From Pleurodeles waltl (Eukaryota > Chordata > Amphibia > Caudata > Salamandridae), in contig NW_027150030.1 in NCBI RefSeq assembly GCF_031143425.1, forward strand, positions 1 through 64,000: a stretch of DNA of 64,000 nt. The letters run 5' to 3'. Position numbers and translations under genes: made by a program. Positions 49,044-63,700 of this stretch are shown here, one piece after another. The notes under the pieces were generated by a model. The model made no database searches, was not told where the DNA came from, and saw only the letters and a list, made by a program, of their open reading frames with translations. Each line of letters begins with the position of its first letter. The first letter of the stretch is position 1.

Positions 49044-52000
49044 CAACCTACTACGAGGGTGGACGGGGCGTGGCTCAGCGGGCGGAGCTTACAGGTGATT
49101 CATAAAGGGAGAACCTTCTACTCTGTGTCTGCAGGAGAGGAAGATAGAACCCGCGCGTCACAGTCAGATACAGATTACGCTCCAGTACATCATCAATTCA
49201 CCTCCAGGAAGGATTCTAGATTGTTTTCTGCTATGGAATCTATGAGCGCACAGCCTTGCTTTATCTTTCCCAGCCCAAGAGTTAGGGTGGCTTGTCCTTT
49301 CCAGAAGCTGAGCTTCAACTGGGGCACCTGCTACGTTTATATTTGTAAGTGCTTCCTGTTGAGGTTTAGTTTCTGTAAAATGAGCATCATGGCCTACCCA
49401 ACCGGAGTATTTTCTACGAGTAAGTCAGTAAGCGTTACCTAGCATGTTTTCATATGCCCCATTTATATTGTACACTAAGACTAAGTGATGGGCCTCGGGG
49501 GAAACGTCTCCAGCAACCTTGTGTGCCTTTGGCAATGTGATCGTTACTAGTGCGTCTTTGTGGAGATGTCCTCGTGCTTCTGCGCACAACCTGAATCGGC
49601 GGTAAACGCAGTGGTGTCGTTTTGGAAAGCCGTCCATCATCCTGGTAAAAGGCGGGAATTCCCTTGCCTACTACGAGGGTGGACGGGGCGTGGCTCAGCG
49701 GGCGGAGCTTACAGGTGATTCATAAAGGGAGAACCTTCTACTCTGTGTCTGCAGGAGAGGAAGATAGAACCCGCGCGTCACAGTCAGATACAGATTACGC
49801 TCCAGTACATCATCAATTCACCTCCAGGAAGGATTCTAGATTGTTTTCTGCTATGGAATCTATGAGCGCACAGCCTTGCTTTATCTTTCCCAGCCCAAGA
49901 GTTAGGGTGGCTTGTCCTTTCCAGAAGCTGAGCTTCAACTGGGGCACCTGCTACGTTTATATTTGTAAGTGCTTCCTGTTGAGGTTTAGTTTCTGTAAAA
50001 TGAGCATCATGGCCTACCCAACCGGAGTATTTTCTACGAGTAAGTCAGTAAGCGTTACCTAGCATGTTTTCATATGCCCCGTGTATATTGTACACTAAGA
50101 CTACGTGATGGGCCACGGGGGAAACCTCACCAGCAACCTTGTGTGCCTTTGGCAATGTGATCGTTACTAGTGCGTCTTTGTGGAGATGTCCTCGTGCTTC
50201 TGCGCACAACCTGAATCGGCGGTAAACGCAGTGGTGTCGTTTTGGAAAGCTGTCCATCATCCTGGTAAAAGGCGGGAATTCCCTTGCCTACTACGAGGGT
50301 GGACGGGGCGTGGCTCAGCGGGCGAAGCTTTCAGGTGATTCATAAAGGGAGAACCTTCTACTCTGTGTCTGCAGGAGAGGAAGATAGAACCCGCGCGTCA
50401 CAGTCAGATACAGATTACGCTCCAGTACATCATCAATTCACCTCCAGGAAGGATTCTAGATTGTTTTCTGCTATGGAATCTATGAGCGCACAGCCTTGCT
50501 TTATCTTTGCCAAGCCCAAGTTAGGGTGGCTTGTCCTTTCCAGAAGCTGAGCTTCAACTGGTGCACCTGCTACGTTTATATTTGTAAGTGCTTCCTTTCA
50601 GGTTTAGTTTCTGTAAAATGAGCATCATGGCCTACCCAACCGGTGTTTTTTCTACGAGTAAGTCAGTAAGCGTTACCTAGCATGTTTTCATATGCCCCGT
50701 TTATATTGTACACTAAGACTACGTGATGGGCCACGGGGGAAACCTCACCAGCAACCTTGTGTGCCTTTGGCAATGTGATCGTTACTAGTGCGTCTTTGTG
50801 GAGATGTCCTCGTGCTTCTGCGCACAACCTGAATCGGCGGTAAACGCAGTGGTGTCGTTTTGGAAAGCTGTCCATCATCCTGGTAAAAGGCGGGAATTCC
50901 CTTGCCTACTACGAGGGTGGACGGGGCTTGGCTCAGCGGGCGGAGCTTACAGGTGATTCATAAAGGGAGAACCTTCTACTCTGTGTCTGCAGGAGAGGAA
51001 GATAGAACCCGCGCGTCACAGTCAGATACAGATTACGCTCCAGTACATCATCAATTCACCTCCAGGAAGGATTCTAGATTGTTTTCTGCTATGGAATCTA
51101 TGAGCGCACAGCCTTGCTTTATCTTTCCCAGCCCAAAAGTTAGGGTGGCTTGTCCTTTCCAGAAGCTGAGCTTCAACTGGGGCACCTGCTACGTTTATAT
51201 TTGTAAGTGCTTCCTGTTGAGGTTTAGTTTCTGTAAAATGAGCATCATGGCCTACCCAACGGAGTATTTTCTACGAGTAAGTCAGTAAGCGTTACCTAGC
51301 ATGTTTTCATATGCCCCGTTTATATTGTACACTAAGACTACGTGATGGGCCTCGGGGGAAACGTCTCCAGCAACCTTGTGTGCCTTTGGCAATGTGATCG
51401 TTACTAGTGCGTCTTTGTGGAGATGTCCTCGTGCTTCTGCGCACAACCTGAATCGGCGGTAAACGCAGTGGTGTCGTTTTGGAAAGCTGTCCATCATCCT
51501 GGTAAAAGGCGGGAATTCCCTTGCCTACTACGAGGGTGGACGGGGCGTGGCTCAGCGGGCGGAGCTTTCAGGTGATTCATAAAGGGAGAACCTTCTACTC
51601 TGTGTCTGCAGGAGAGGAAGATAGAACCCACGCGTCACAGTCAGATACAGATTACGCTCCAGTACATCATCAATTCACCTCCAGGAAGGATTCTAGATTG
51701 TTTTCTGCTATGGAATCTATGAGCGCACAGCCTTGCTTTATCTTTCCCAGCCCAAGAGTTAGGGTGGCTTGTCCTTTCCAGAAGCTGAGCTTCAACTGGG
51801 GCACCTGCTACGTTTATATTTGTAAGTGCTTCCTGTTGAGGTTTAGTTTCTGTAAAATGAGCATCATGGCCTACCCAACCGGAGTATTTTCTACGAGTAA
51901 GTCAGTAAGCGTTACCTAGCATGTTTTCATATGCCCCGTGTATATTGTACACTAAGACTACGTGATGGGCCACGGGGGAAACCTCACCAGCAACCTTGTG

Positions 52001-55000
52001 TGCCTTTGGCAATGTGATCGTTACTAGTGCGTCTTTGTGGAGATGTCCTCGTGCCTCTGCGCACAACCTGAATCGGCGGTAAACGCAGTGGTGTCGTTTT
52101 GGAAAGCTGTCCATCATCCTGGTAAAAGGCGGGAATTCCCTTGCCTACTACGAGGGTGGACGGGGCGTGGCTCAGCGGGCGGAGCTTTCAGGTGATTCAT
52201 AAAGGGAGAACCTTCTACTCTGTGTCTGCAGGAGAGGAAGATAGAACCCGCGCGTCACAGTCAGATACAGATTACGCTCCAGTACATCATCAATTCACCT
52301 CCAGGAAGGATTCTAGATTGTTTTCTGCTATGGAATCTATGAGCGCACAGCCTTGCTTTATCTTTCCCAGCCCAAGAGTTAGGGTGGCTTGTCCTTTCCA
52401 GAAGCTGAGCTTCAACTGGGGCACCTGCTACGTTTATATTTGTAAGTGCTTCCTGTTGAGGTTTAGTTTCTGTAAAATGAGCATCATGGCCTACCCAACC
52501 GGAGTATTTTCTACGAGTAAGTCAGTAAGCGTTACCTAGCATGTTTTCATATGCCCCGTGTATATTGTACACTAAGACTACGTGATGGGCCACGGGGGAA
52601 ACCTCACCAGCAACCTTGTGTGCCTTTGGCAATGTGATCGTTACTAGTGCGTCTTTGTGGAGATGTCCTCGTGCTTCTGCGCACCAACAACGCACGACCT
52701 GAATCGGCGGTAAACGCAGTGGTGTCGTTTTGGAAAGCTGTCCATCATCCTGGTAAAAGGCGGGAATTCCTTTGCCTACTACGAGGGTGGACGGGGCGTG
52801 GCTCAGCGGGCGGAGCTTACAGGTGATTCATAAAGGGAGAACCAGCTACTCTGTGTCTGCAGGAGAGGAAGATAGAACCCGCGCGTCACAGTCAGATACA
52901 GATTACGATCCAGTACATCATCAATTCACCTCCAAGAAGGATTCTAGATTGTTTTCTGCTATGGAATCTATGAGCGCACAGCCTTGCTTTATCTTTCCCA
53001 GCCCAAGAGTTAGGGTGGCTTGTCCTTTCCAGAAGCTGAGCTTCAACTGGGGCACCTGCTACGTTTATATTTGTAAGTGCTTCCTGTTGAGGTTTAGTTT
53101 CTATAAAATGAGCATCATGGCCTACCCAACCGGAGTATTTTCTACGAGTAAGTCAGTAAGCGTTACCTAGCATGTTTTCATATGCCCCATTTATATTGTA
53201 CACTAAGACTAAGTGATGGGCCTCGGGGGAAACGTCTCCAGCAACCTTGTGTGCCTTTGGCAATGTGATCGTTACTAGTGCGTCTTTGTGGAGATGTCCT
53301 CGTGCTTCTGCGCACAACCTGAATCGGCGGTAAACGCAGTGGTGTCGTTTTGGAAAGCCGTCCATCATCCTGGTAAAAGGCGGGAATTCCCTTGCCTACT
53401 ACGAGGGTGGACGGGGCGTGGCTCAGCGGGCGGAGCTTACAGGTGATTCATAAAGGGAGAACCTTCTACTCTGTGTCTGCAGGAGAGGAAGATAGAACCC
53501 GCGCGTCACAGTCAGATACAGATTACGCTCCAGTACATCATCAATTCACCTCCAGGAAGGATTCTAGATTGTTTTCTGCTATGGAATCTATGAGCGCACA
53601 GCCTTGCTTTATCTTTCCCAGCCCAAGAGTTAGGGTGGCTTGTCCTTTCCAGAAGCTGAGCTTCAACTGGGGCACCTGCTACGTTTATATTTGTAAGTGC
53701 TTCCTGTTGAGGTTTAGTTTCTGTAAAATGAGCATCATGGCCTACCCAACCGGAGTATTTTCTACGTGTAAGTCAGTAAGCGTTACCTAGCATGTTTTCA
53801 TTTGCCCCGTTTATATTGTACACTAAGACTACGTGATGGGCCACGGGGGAAACCTCACCAGCAACCTTGTGTGCCTTTGGCAATGTGATCGTTACTAGTG
53901 CGTCTTTGTGGAGATGTCCTCGTGCTTCTGCGCACAACCTGAATCGGCGGTAAACGCAGTGGTGTCGTTTTGGAAAGCTGTCCATCATCCTGGTAAAAGG
54001 CGGGAATTCCCTTGCCTACTACGAGGGTGGACGGGGCGTGGCTCAGCGGGCGGAGCTTTCAGGTGATTCATAAAGGGAGAACCTTCTACTCTGTGTCTGC
54101 AGGAGAGGAAGATAGAACCCGCGCGTCACAGTCAGATACAGATTACGCTCCAGTACATCATCAATTCACCTCCAGGAAGGATTCTAGATTGTTTTCTGCT
54201 ATGGAATCTATGAGCGCACAGCCTTGCTTTATCTTTGCCAAGCCCAAGTTAGGGTGGCTTGTCCTTTCCAGAAGCTGAGCTTCAACTGGTGCACCTGCTA
54301 CGTTTATATTTGTAAGTGCTTCCTTTGAGGTTTAGTTTCTGTAAAATGAGCATCATGGCCTACCCAACCGGTGTATTTTCTACGAGTAAGTCAGTAAGCG
54401 TTACCTAGCATGTTTTCATATGCCCCGTTTATATTGTACACTAAGAATACGTGATGGGCCACGGGGGAAACCTCACCAGCAACCTTGTGTGCCTTTGGCA
54501 ATGTGATCGTTACTAGTGCGTCTTTGTGGAGATGTCCTCGTGCTTCTGCGCACAACCTGAATCGGCGGTAAACGCAGTGGTGTCGTTTTGAAAAGCTGTC
54601 CATCATCCTGGTAAAAGGCGGGAATTCCCTTGCCTACTACGAGGGTGGACGGGGCGTGGCTCAGCGGGCGGAGCTTACAGGTGATTCATAAAGGGAGAAC
54701 CTTCTACTCTGTGTCTGCAGGAGAGGAAGATAGAACCCGCGCGTCACAGTTAGATACAGATTACGCTCCAGTACATCATCAATTCACCTCCAGGAAGGAT
54801 TCTAGATTGTTTTCTGCTATGGAATCTATGAGCGCACAGCCTTGCTTTATCTTTCCCAGCCCAAGAGTTAGGGTGGCTTGTCCTTTCCAGAAGCTGAGCT
54901 TCAACTGGGGCACCTGCTACGTTTATATTTGTAAGTGCTTCCTGTTGAGGTTTAGTTTCTGTAAAATGAGCATCATGGCCTACCCAACGGAGTATTTTCT

Positions 55001-57737
55001 ACGAGTAAGTCAGTAAGCGTTACCTAGCATGTTTTCATATGCCCCGTTTATATTGTACACTAAGACTACGTGATGGGCCTCGGGGGAAACGTCTCCAGCA
55101 ACCTTGTGTGCCTTTGGCAATGTGATCGTTACTAGTGCGTCTTTGTGGAGATGTCCTCGTGCTTCTGCGCACAACCTGAATCGGCGGTAAACGCAGTGGT
55201 GTCGTTTTGGAAAGCTGTCCATCATCCTGGTAAAAGGCGGGAATTCCCTTGCCTACTACGAGGGTGGACGGGGCGTGGCTCAGCGGGCGGAGCTTACAGG
55301 TGATTCATAAAGGGAGAACCTTCTACTCTGTGTCTGCAGGAGAGGAAGATAGAACCCGCGCGTCACAGTCAGATACAGATTACGCTCCAGTACATCATCA
55401 ATTCACCTCCAGGAAGGATTCTAGATTGTTTTCTGCTATGGAATCTATGAGCGCACAGCCTTGCTTTATCTTTCCCAGCCCAAGAGTTAGGGTGGCTTGT
55501 CCTTTCCAGAAGCTGAGCTTCAACTGGGGCACCTGCTACGTTTATATTTGTAAGTGCTTCCTTTGAGGTTTAGTTTCTGTAAAATGAGCATCATGGCCTA
55601 CCCAACCGGTGTATTTTCTACGAGTTAGTCAGTAAGCGTTACCTAGCATGTTTTCATATGCCCCGTTTATATTGTACACTAAGACTACGTGATGGGCCAC
55701 GGGGGAAACCTCACCAGCAACCTTGTGTGCCTTTGGCAATGTGATCGTTACTAGTGCGTCTTTGTGGAGATGTCCTCGTGCTTCTGCGCACAACCTGAAT
55801 CGGCGGTAAACGCAGTGGTGTCGTTTTGGAAAGCCGTCCATCATCCTGGTAAAAGGCAGGAATTCCCTTGCCTACTACGAGGGTGGACGGGGCGTGGCTC
55901 AGCGGGCGGAGCTTACAGGTGATTCATAAAGGGAGAACCAGCTACTCTGTGTCTGCAGGAGAGGAAGATAGAACCCGCGCGTCACAGTCAGATACAGATT
56001 ACGCTCCAGTACATCATCAATTCACCTCCAGGAAGGATTCTAGATTGTTTTCTGCTATGGAATCTATGAGCGCACAGCCTTGCTTTATCTTTCCCAGCCC
56101 AAGAGTTAGGGTGGCTTGTCCTTTCCAGAAGCTGAGCTTCAACTGGGGCACCTGCTACGTTTATATTTGTAAGTGCTTCCTGTTGAGGTTTAGTTTCTGT
56201 AAAATTAGCATCATGGCCTACCCAACCGGAGTATTTTCTACGAGTAAGTCAGTAAGCGTTACCTAGCATGTTTTCATATGGCCCGTGTATATTGTACCCT
56301 AAGACTAAGTGATGGGCCTCGGGGGAAACGTCTCCAGCAACCTTGTGTGCCTTTGGCAATGTGATCGTTACTAGTGCGTCTTTGTGGAGATGTCCTCGTG
56401 CTTCTGCGCACAACCTGAATCGGCGGTAAACGCAGTGGTGTCGTTTTGGAAAGCCGTCCATCATCCTGGTAAAAGGCAGGAATTCCCTTGCCTACTACGA
56501 GGGTGGACGGGGCGTGGCTCAGCGGGCGGAGCTTACAGGTGATTCATAAAGGGAGAACCTTCTACTCTGTGTCTGCAGGAGAGGAAGATAGAACCCGCGC
56601 GTCACAGTCAGATACAGATTACGCTCCAGTACATCATCAATTCACCTCCAGGAAGGATTCTAGATTGTTTTCTGCTATGGAATCTATGAGCGCACAGCCT
56701 TGCTTTATCTTTCCCAGCCCAAGAGTTAGGGTGGCTTGTCCTTTCCAGAAGCTGAGCTTCAACTGGGGCACCTGCTACGTTTATATTTGTAAGTGCTTCC
56801 TTTGAGGTTTAGTTTCTGTAAAATGAGCATCATGGCCTACCCAACCGGAGTATTTTCTACGAGTAAGTCAGTAAGCGTTACCTAGCATGTTTTCATATGC
56901 CCCGTTTATATTGTACACTAAGACTACGTGATGGGCCACGGGGGAAACCTCACCAGCAACCTTGTGTGCCTTTGGCAATGTGATCGTTACTAGTGCGTCT
57001 TTGTGGAGATGTCCTCGTGCTTCTGCGCACCAACAACGCACGACCTGAATCGGCGGTAAACGCAGTGGTGTCGTTTTGGAAAGCTGTCCATCATCCTGGT
57101 AAAAGGCGGGAATTCCTTTGCCTACTACGAGGGTGGACGGGGCGTGGCTCAGCGGGCGGAGCTTACAGGTGATTCATAAAGGGAGAACCAGCTACTCTGT
57201 GTCTGCAGGAGAGGAAGATAGAACCCGCGCGTCACAGTCAGATACAGATTACGCTCCAGTACATCATCAATTCACCTCCAGGAAGGATTCTAGATTGTTT
57301 TCTGCTATGGAATCTATGAGCGCACAGCCTTGCTTTATCTTTCCCAGCCCAAGAGTTAGGGTGGCTTGTCCTTTCCAGAAGCTGAGCTTCAACTGGGGCA
57401 CCTGCTACGTTTATATTTGTAAGTGCTTCCTGTTGAGGTTTAGTTTCTGTAAAATGAGCATCATGGCCTACCCAACCGGAGTATTTTCTACGAGTAAGTC
57501 AGTAAGCGTTACCTAGCATGTTTTCATATGGCCCGTGTATATTGTACCCTAAGACTAAGTGATGGGCCTCGGGGGAAACGTCTCCAGCAACCTTGTGTGC
57601 CTTTGGCAATGTGATCGTTACTAGTGCGTCTTTGTGGAGATGTCCTCGTGCTTCTGCGCACAACCTGAATCGGCGGTAAACGCAGTGGTGTCGTTTTGGA
57701 AAGCCGTCCATCATCCTGGTAAAAGGCAGGAATTCCC
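49044..57737 (+). repeat. 15-unit HOR, incomplete copy C (units 80-93)
   Basis: Units start at about 49044, then 49664, 50284, 50902, 51521, 52141, 52772, 53392, 54012, 54630, 55249, 55868, 56488 and 57118. Units 82-92 match units 20-30 at an offset of 38,410 bp and units 47-57 at 21,620 bp. Units 80 and 81 do not match the b-c-d start of copies A and B. Unit 80's tail, with GCCCCATTTAT, resembles the tail of the 14362 type. Unit 88 (54012) has CCGGTGTATTTT and GTAAGTCAG, where units 8, 26 and 53 have CCGTTG and GTAACTCAG, yet it keeps AAGAATACG and TTTTGAAAAG. Unit 93 (57118) begins with CCTTTGCC and ACAGG, unlike its counterparts at 18708 and 35498. Confidence 0.8.
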
Positions 57738-60700
57738 TTGCCTACTACGAGGGTGGACGGGGCGTGGCTCAGCGGGCGGAGCTTACAGGTGATTCATAAA
57801 GGGAGAACCAGCTACTCTGTGTCTGCAGGAGAGGAAGATAGAACCCGCGCGTCACAGTCAGATACAGATTACGCTCCAGTACATCATCAATTCACCTCCA
57901 GGAAGGATTCTAGATTGTTTTCTGCTATGGAATCTATGAGCGCACAGCCTTGCTTTATCTTTCCCAGCCCAAGAGTTAGGGTGGCTTGTCCTTTCCAGAA
58001 GCTGAGCTTCAACTGGGGCACCTGCTACGTTTATATTTGTAAGTGCTTCCTGTTGAGGTTTAGTTTCTGTAAAATGAGCATCATGGCCTACCCAACCGGA
58101 GTATTTTCTACGAGTAAGTCAGTAAGCGTTACCTAGCATGTTTTCATATGGCCCGTGTATATTGTACACTAAGACTACGTGATGGGCCACGGGGGAAACC
58201 TCACCAGCAACCTTGTGTGCCTTTGGCAATGTGATCGTTACTAGTGCGTCTTTGTGGAGATGTCCTCGTGCTTCTGCTCACAACCTGAATCGGCGGTAAA
58301 CGCAGTGGTGTCGTTTTGGAAAGCTGTCCATCATCCTGGTAAAAGGCGGGAATTCCTTTGCCTACTACGAGGGTGGACGGGGCGTGGCTCAGCGGGCGGA
58401 GCTTACAGGTGATTCATAAAGGGAGAACCAGCTACTCTGTGTCTGCAGGAGAGGAAGATAGAACCCGCGCGTCACAGTCAGATACAGATTACGATCCAGT
58501 ACATCATCAATTCACCTCCAGGAAGGATTCTAGATTGTTTTCTGCTATGGAATCTATGAGCGCACAGCCTTGCTTTATCTTTCCCAGCCCAAGAGTTAGG
58601 GTGGCTTGTCCTTTCCAGAAGCTGAGCTTCAACTGGGGCACCTGCTACGTTTATATTTGTAAGTGCTTCCTGTTGAGGTTTAGTTTCTGTAAAATTAGCA
58701 TCATGGCCTACCCAACCGGAGTATTTTCTACGAGTAAGTCAGTAAGCGTTACCTAGCATGTTTTCATATGCCCCGTGTATATTGTACACTAAGACTACGT
58801 GACGGGCCACGGGGGAAACCTCACCAGCAACCTTGTGTGCCTTTGGCAATGTGATCGTTACTAGTGCGTCTTTGTGGAGATGTCCTCGTGCTTCTGCGCA
58901 CCAACAACGCACGACCTGAATCGGCGGTAAACGCAGTGGTGTCGTTTTGGAAAGCTGTCCATCATCCTGGTAAAAGGCGGGAATTCCTTTGCCTACTACG
59001 AGGGTGGACGGGGCGTGGCTCAGCGGGCGGAGCTTACAGGTGATTCATAAAGGGAGAACCAGCTACTCTGTGTCTGCAGGAGAGGAAGATAGAACCCGCG
59101 CGTCACAGTCAGATACAGATTACGATCCAGTACATCATCAATTCACCTCCAAGAAGGATTCTAGATTGTTTTCTGCTATGGAATCTATGAGCGCACAGCC
59201 TTGCTTTATCTTTCCCAGCCCAAGAGTTAGGGTGGCTTGTCCTTTCCAGAAGCTGAGCTTCAACTGGGGCACCTGCTACGTTTATATTTGTAAGTGCTTC
59301 CTGTTGAGGTTTAGTTTCTGTAAAATGAGCATCATGGCCTACCCAACCGGAGTATTTTCTACGAGTAAGTCAGTAAGCGTTACCTAGCATGTTTTCATAT
59401 GCCCCGTGTATATTGTACACTAAGACTACGTGATGGGCCACGGGGGAAACCTCACCAGCAACCTTGTGTGCCTTTGGCAATGTGATCGTTACTAGTGCGT
59501 CTTTGTGGAGATGTCCTCGTGCTTCTGCGCACAACCTGAATCGGCGGTAAACGCAGTGGTGTCGTTTTGGAAAGCTGTCCATCATCCTGGTAAAAGGCGG
59601 GAATTCCCTTGCCTACTACGAGGGTGGACGGGGCGTGGCTCAGCGGGCGAAGCTTTCAGGTGATTCATAAAGGGAGAACCTTCTACTCTGTGTCTGCAGG
59701 AGAGGAAGATAGAACCCGCGCGTCACAGTCAGATACAGATTACGCTCCAGTACATCATCAATTCACCTCCAGGAAGGATTCTAGATTGTTTTCTGCTATG
59801 GAATCTATGAGCGCACAGCCTTGCTTTATCTTTGCCAAGCCCAAGTTAGGGTGGCTTGTCCTTTCCAGAAGCTGAGCTTCAACTGGTGCACCTGCTACGT
59901 TTATATTTGTAAGTGCTTCCTTTCAGGTTTAGTTTCTGTAAAATGAGCATCATGGCCTACCCAACCGGTGTTTTTTCTACGAGTAAGTCAGTAAGCGTTA
60001 CCTAGCATGTTTTCATATGCCCCGTTTATATTGTACACTAAGACTACGTGATGGGCCACGGGGGAAACCTCACCAGCAACCTTGTGTGCCTTTGGCAATG
60101 TGATCGTTACTAGTGCGTCTTTGTGGAGATGTCCTCGTGCTTCTGCGCACAACCTGAATCGGCGGTAAACGCAGTGGTGTCGTTTTGGAAAGCTGTCCAT
60201 CATCCTGGTAAAAGGCGGGAATTCCCTTGCCTACTACGAGGGTGGACGGGGCTTGGCTCAGCGGGCGGAGCTTACAGGTGATTCATAAAGGGAGAACCTT
60301 CTACTCTGTGTCTGCAGGAGAGGAAGATAGAACCCGCGCGTCACAGTCAGATACAGATTACGCTCCAGTACATCATCAATTCACCTCCAGGAAGGATTCT
60401 AGATTGTTTTCTGCTATGGAATCTATGAGCGCACAGCCTTGCTTTATCTTTCCCAGCCCAAAAGTTAGGGTGGCTTGTCCTTTCCAGAAGCTGAGCTTCA
60501 ACTGGGGCACCTGCTACGTTTATATTTGTAAGTGCTTCCTGTTGAGGTTTAGTTTCTGTAAAATGAGCATCATGGCCTACCCAACGGAGTATTTTCTACG
60601 AGTAAGTCAGTAAGCGTTACCTAGCATGTTTTCATATGCCCCGTTTATATTGTACACTAAGACTACGTGATGGGCCTCGGGGGAAACGTCTCCAGCAACC

Positions 60701-63700
60701 TTGTGTGCCTTTGGCAATGTGATCGTTACTAGTGCGTCTTTGTGGAGATGTCCTCGTGCTTCTGCGCACAACCTGAATCGGCGGTAAACGCAGTGGTGTC
60801 GTTTTGGAAAGCTGTCCATCATCCTGGTAAAAGGCGGGAATTCCCTTGCCTACTACGAGGGTGGACGGGGCGTGGCTCAGCGGGCGGAGCTTTCAGGTGA
60901 TTCATAAAGGGAGAACCTTCTACTCTGTGTCTGCAGGAGAGGAAGATAGAACCCACGCGTCACAGTCAGATACAGATTACGCTCCAGTACATCATCAATT
61001 CACCTCCAGGAAGGATTCTAGATTGTTTTCTGCTATGGAATCTATGAGCGCACAGCCTTGCTTTATCTTTCCCAGCCCAAGAGTTAGGGTGGCTTGTCCT
61101 TTCCAGAAGCTGAGCTTCAACTGGGGCACCTGCTACGTTTATATTTGTAAGTGCTTCCTGTTGAGGTTTAGTTTCTGTAAAATGAGCATCATGGCCTACC
61201 CAACCGGAGTATTTTCTACGAGTAAGTCAGTAAGCGTTACCTAGCATGTTTTCATATGCCCCGTGTATATTGTACACTAAGACTACGTGATGGGCCACGG
61301 GGGAAACCTCACCAGCAACCTTGTGTGCCTTTGGCAATGTGATCGTTACTAGTGCGTCTTTGTGGAGATGTCCTCGTGCCTCTGCGCACAACCTGAATCG
61401 GCGGTAAACGCAGTGGTGTCGTTTTGGAAAGCTGTCCATCATCCTGGTAAAAGGCGGGAATTCCCTTGCCTACTACGAGGGTGGACGGGGCGTGGCTCAG
61501 CGGGCGGAGCTTTCAGGTGATTCATAAAGGGAGAACCTTCTACTCTGTGTCTGCAGGAGAGGAAGATAGAACCCGCGCGTCACAGTCAGATACAGATTAC
61601 GCTCCAGTACATCATCAATTCACCTCCAGGAAGGATTCTAGATTGTTTTCTGCTATGGAATCTATGAGCGCACAGCCTTGCTTTATCTTTCCCAGCCCAA
61701 GAGTTAGGGTGGCTTGTCCTTTCCAGAAGCTGAGCTTCAACTGGGGCACCTGCTACGTTTATATTTGTAAGTGCTTCCTGTTGAGGTTTAGTTTCTGTAA
61801 AATGAGCATCATGGCCTACCCAACCGGAGTATTTTCTACGAGTAAGTCAGTAAGCGTTACCTAGCATGTTTTCATATGGCCCGTGTATATTGTACCCTAA
61901 GACTAAGTGATGGGCCTCGGGGGAAACGTCTCCAGCAACCTTGTGTGCCTTTGGCAATGTGATCGTTACTAGTGCGTCTTTGTGGAGATGTCCTCGTGCT
62001 TCTGCGCACAACCTGAATCGGCGGTAAACGCAGTGGTGTCGTTTTGGAAAGCCGTCCATCATCCTGGTAAAAGGCAGGAATTCCCTTGCCTACTACGAGG
62101 GTGGACGGGGCGTGGCTCAGCGGGCGGAGCTTACAGGTGATTCATAAAGGGAGAACCAGCTACTCTGTGTCTGCAGGAGAGGAAGATAGAACCCGCGCGT
62201 CACAGTCAGATACAGATTACGCTCCAGTACATCATCAATTCACCTCCAGGAAGGATTCTAGATTGTTTTCTGCTATGGAATCTATGAGCGCACAGCCTTG
62301 CTTTATCTTTCCCAGCCCAAGAGTTAGGGTGGCTTGTCCTTTCCAGAAGCTGAGCTTCAACTGGGGCACCTGCTACGTTTATATTTGTAAGTGCTTCCTG
62401 TTGAGGTTTAGTTTCTGTAAAATGAGCATCATGGCCTACCCAACCGGAGTATTTTCTACGAGTAAGTCAGTAAGCGTTACCTAGCATGTTTTCATATGGC
62501 CCGTGTATATTGTACACTAAGACTACGTGATGGGCCACGGGGGAAACCTCACCAGCAACCTTGTGTGCCTTTGGCAATGTGATCGTTACTAGTGCGTCTT
62601 TGTGGAGATGTCCTCGTGCTTCTGCTCACAACCTGAATCGGCGGTAAACGCAGTGGTGTCGTTTTGGAAAGCTGTCCATCATCCTGGTAAAAGGCGGGAA
62701 TTCCTTTGCCTACTACGAGGGTGGACGGGGCGTGGCTCAGCGGGCGGAGCTTACAGGTGATTCATAAAGGGAGAACCAGCTACTCTGTGTCTGCAGGAGA
62801 GGAAGATAGAACCCGCGCGTCACAGTCAGATACAGATTACGATCCAGTACATCATCAATTCACCTCCAGGAAGGATTCTAGATTGTTTTCTGCTATGGAA
62901 TCTATGAGCGCACAGCCTTGCTTTATCTTTCCCAGCCCAAGAGTTAGGGTGGCTTGTCCTTTCCAGAAGCTGAGCTTCAACTGGGGCACCTGCTACGTTT
63001 ATATTTGTAAGTGCTTCCTGTTGAGGTTTAGTTTCTGTAAAATTAGCATCATGGCCTACCCAACCGGAGTATTTTCTACGAGTAAGTCAGTAAGCGTTAC
63101 CTAGCATGTTTTCATATGCCCCGTGTATATTGTACACTAAGACTACGTGACGGGCCACGGGGGAAACCTCACCAGCAACCTTGTGTGCCTTTGGCAATGT
63201 GATCGTTACTAGTGCGTCTTTGTGGAGATGTCCTCGTGCTTCTGCGCACCAACAACGCACGACCTGAATCGGCGGTAAACGCAGTGGTGTCGTTTTGGAA
63301 AGCTGTCCATCATCCTGGTAAAAGGCGGGAATTCCTTTGCCTACTACGAGGGTGGACGGGGCGTGGCTCAGCGGGCGGAGCTTACAGGTGATTCATAAAG
63401 GGAGAACCAGCTACTCTGTGTCTGCAGGAGAGGAAGATAGAACCCGCGCGTCACAGTCAGATACAGATTACGATCCAGTACATCATCAATTCACCTCCAA
63501 GAAGGATTCTAGATTGTTTTCTGCTATGGAATCTATGAGCGCACAGCCTTGCTTTATCTTTCCCAGCCCAAGAGTTAGGGTGGCTTGTCCTTTCCAGAAG
63601 CTGAGCTTCAACTGGGGCACCTGCTACGTTTATATTTGTAAGTGCTTCCTGTTGAGGTTTAGTTTCTGTAAAATGAGCATCATGGCCTACCCAACCGGAG

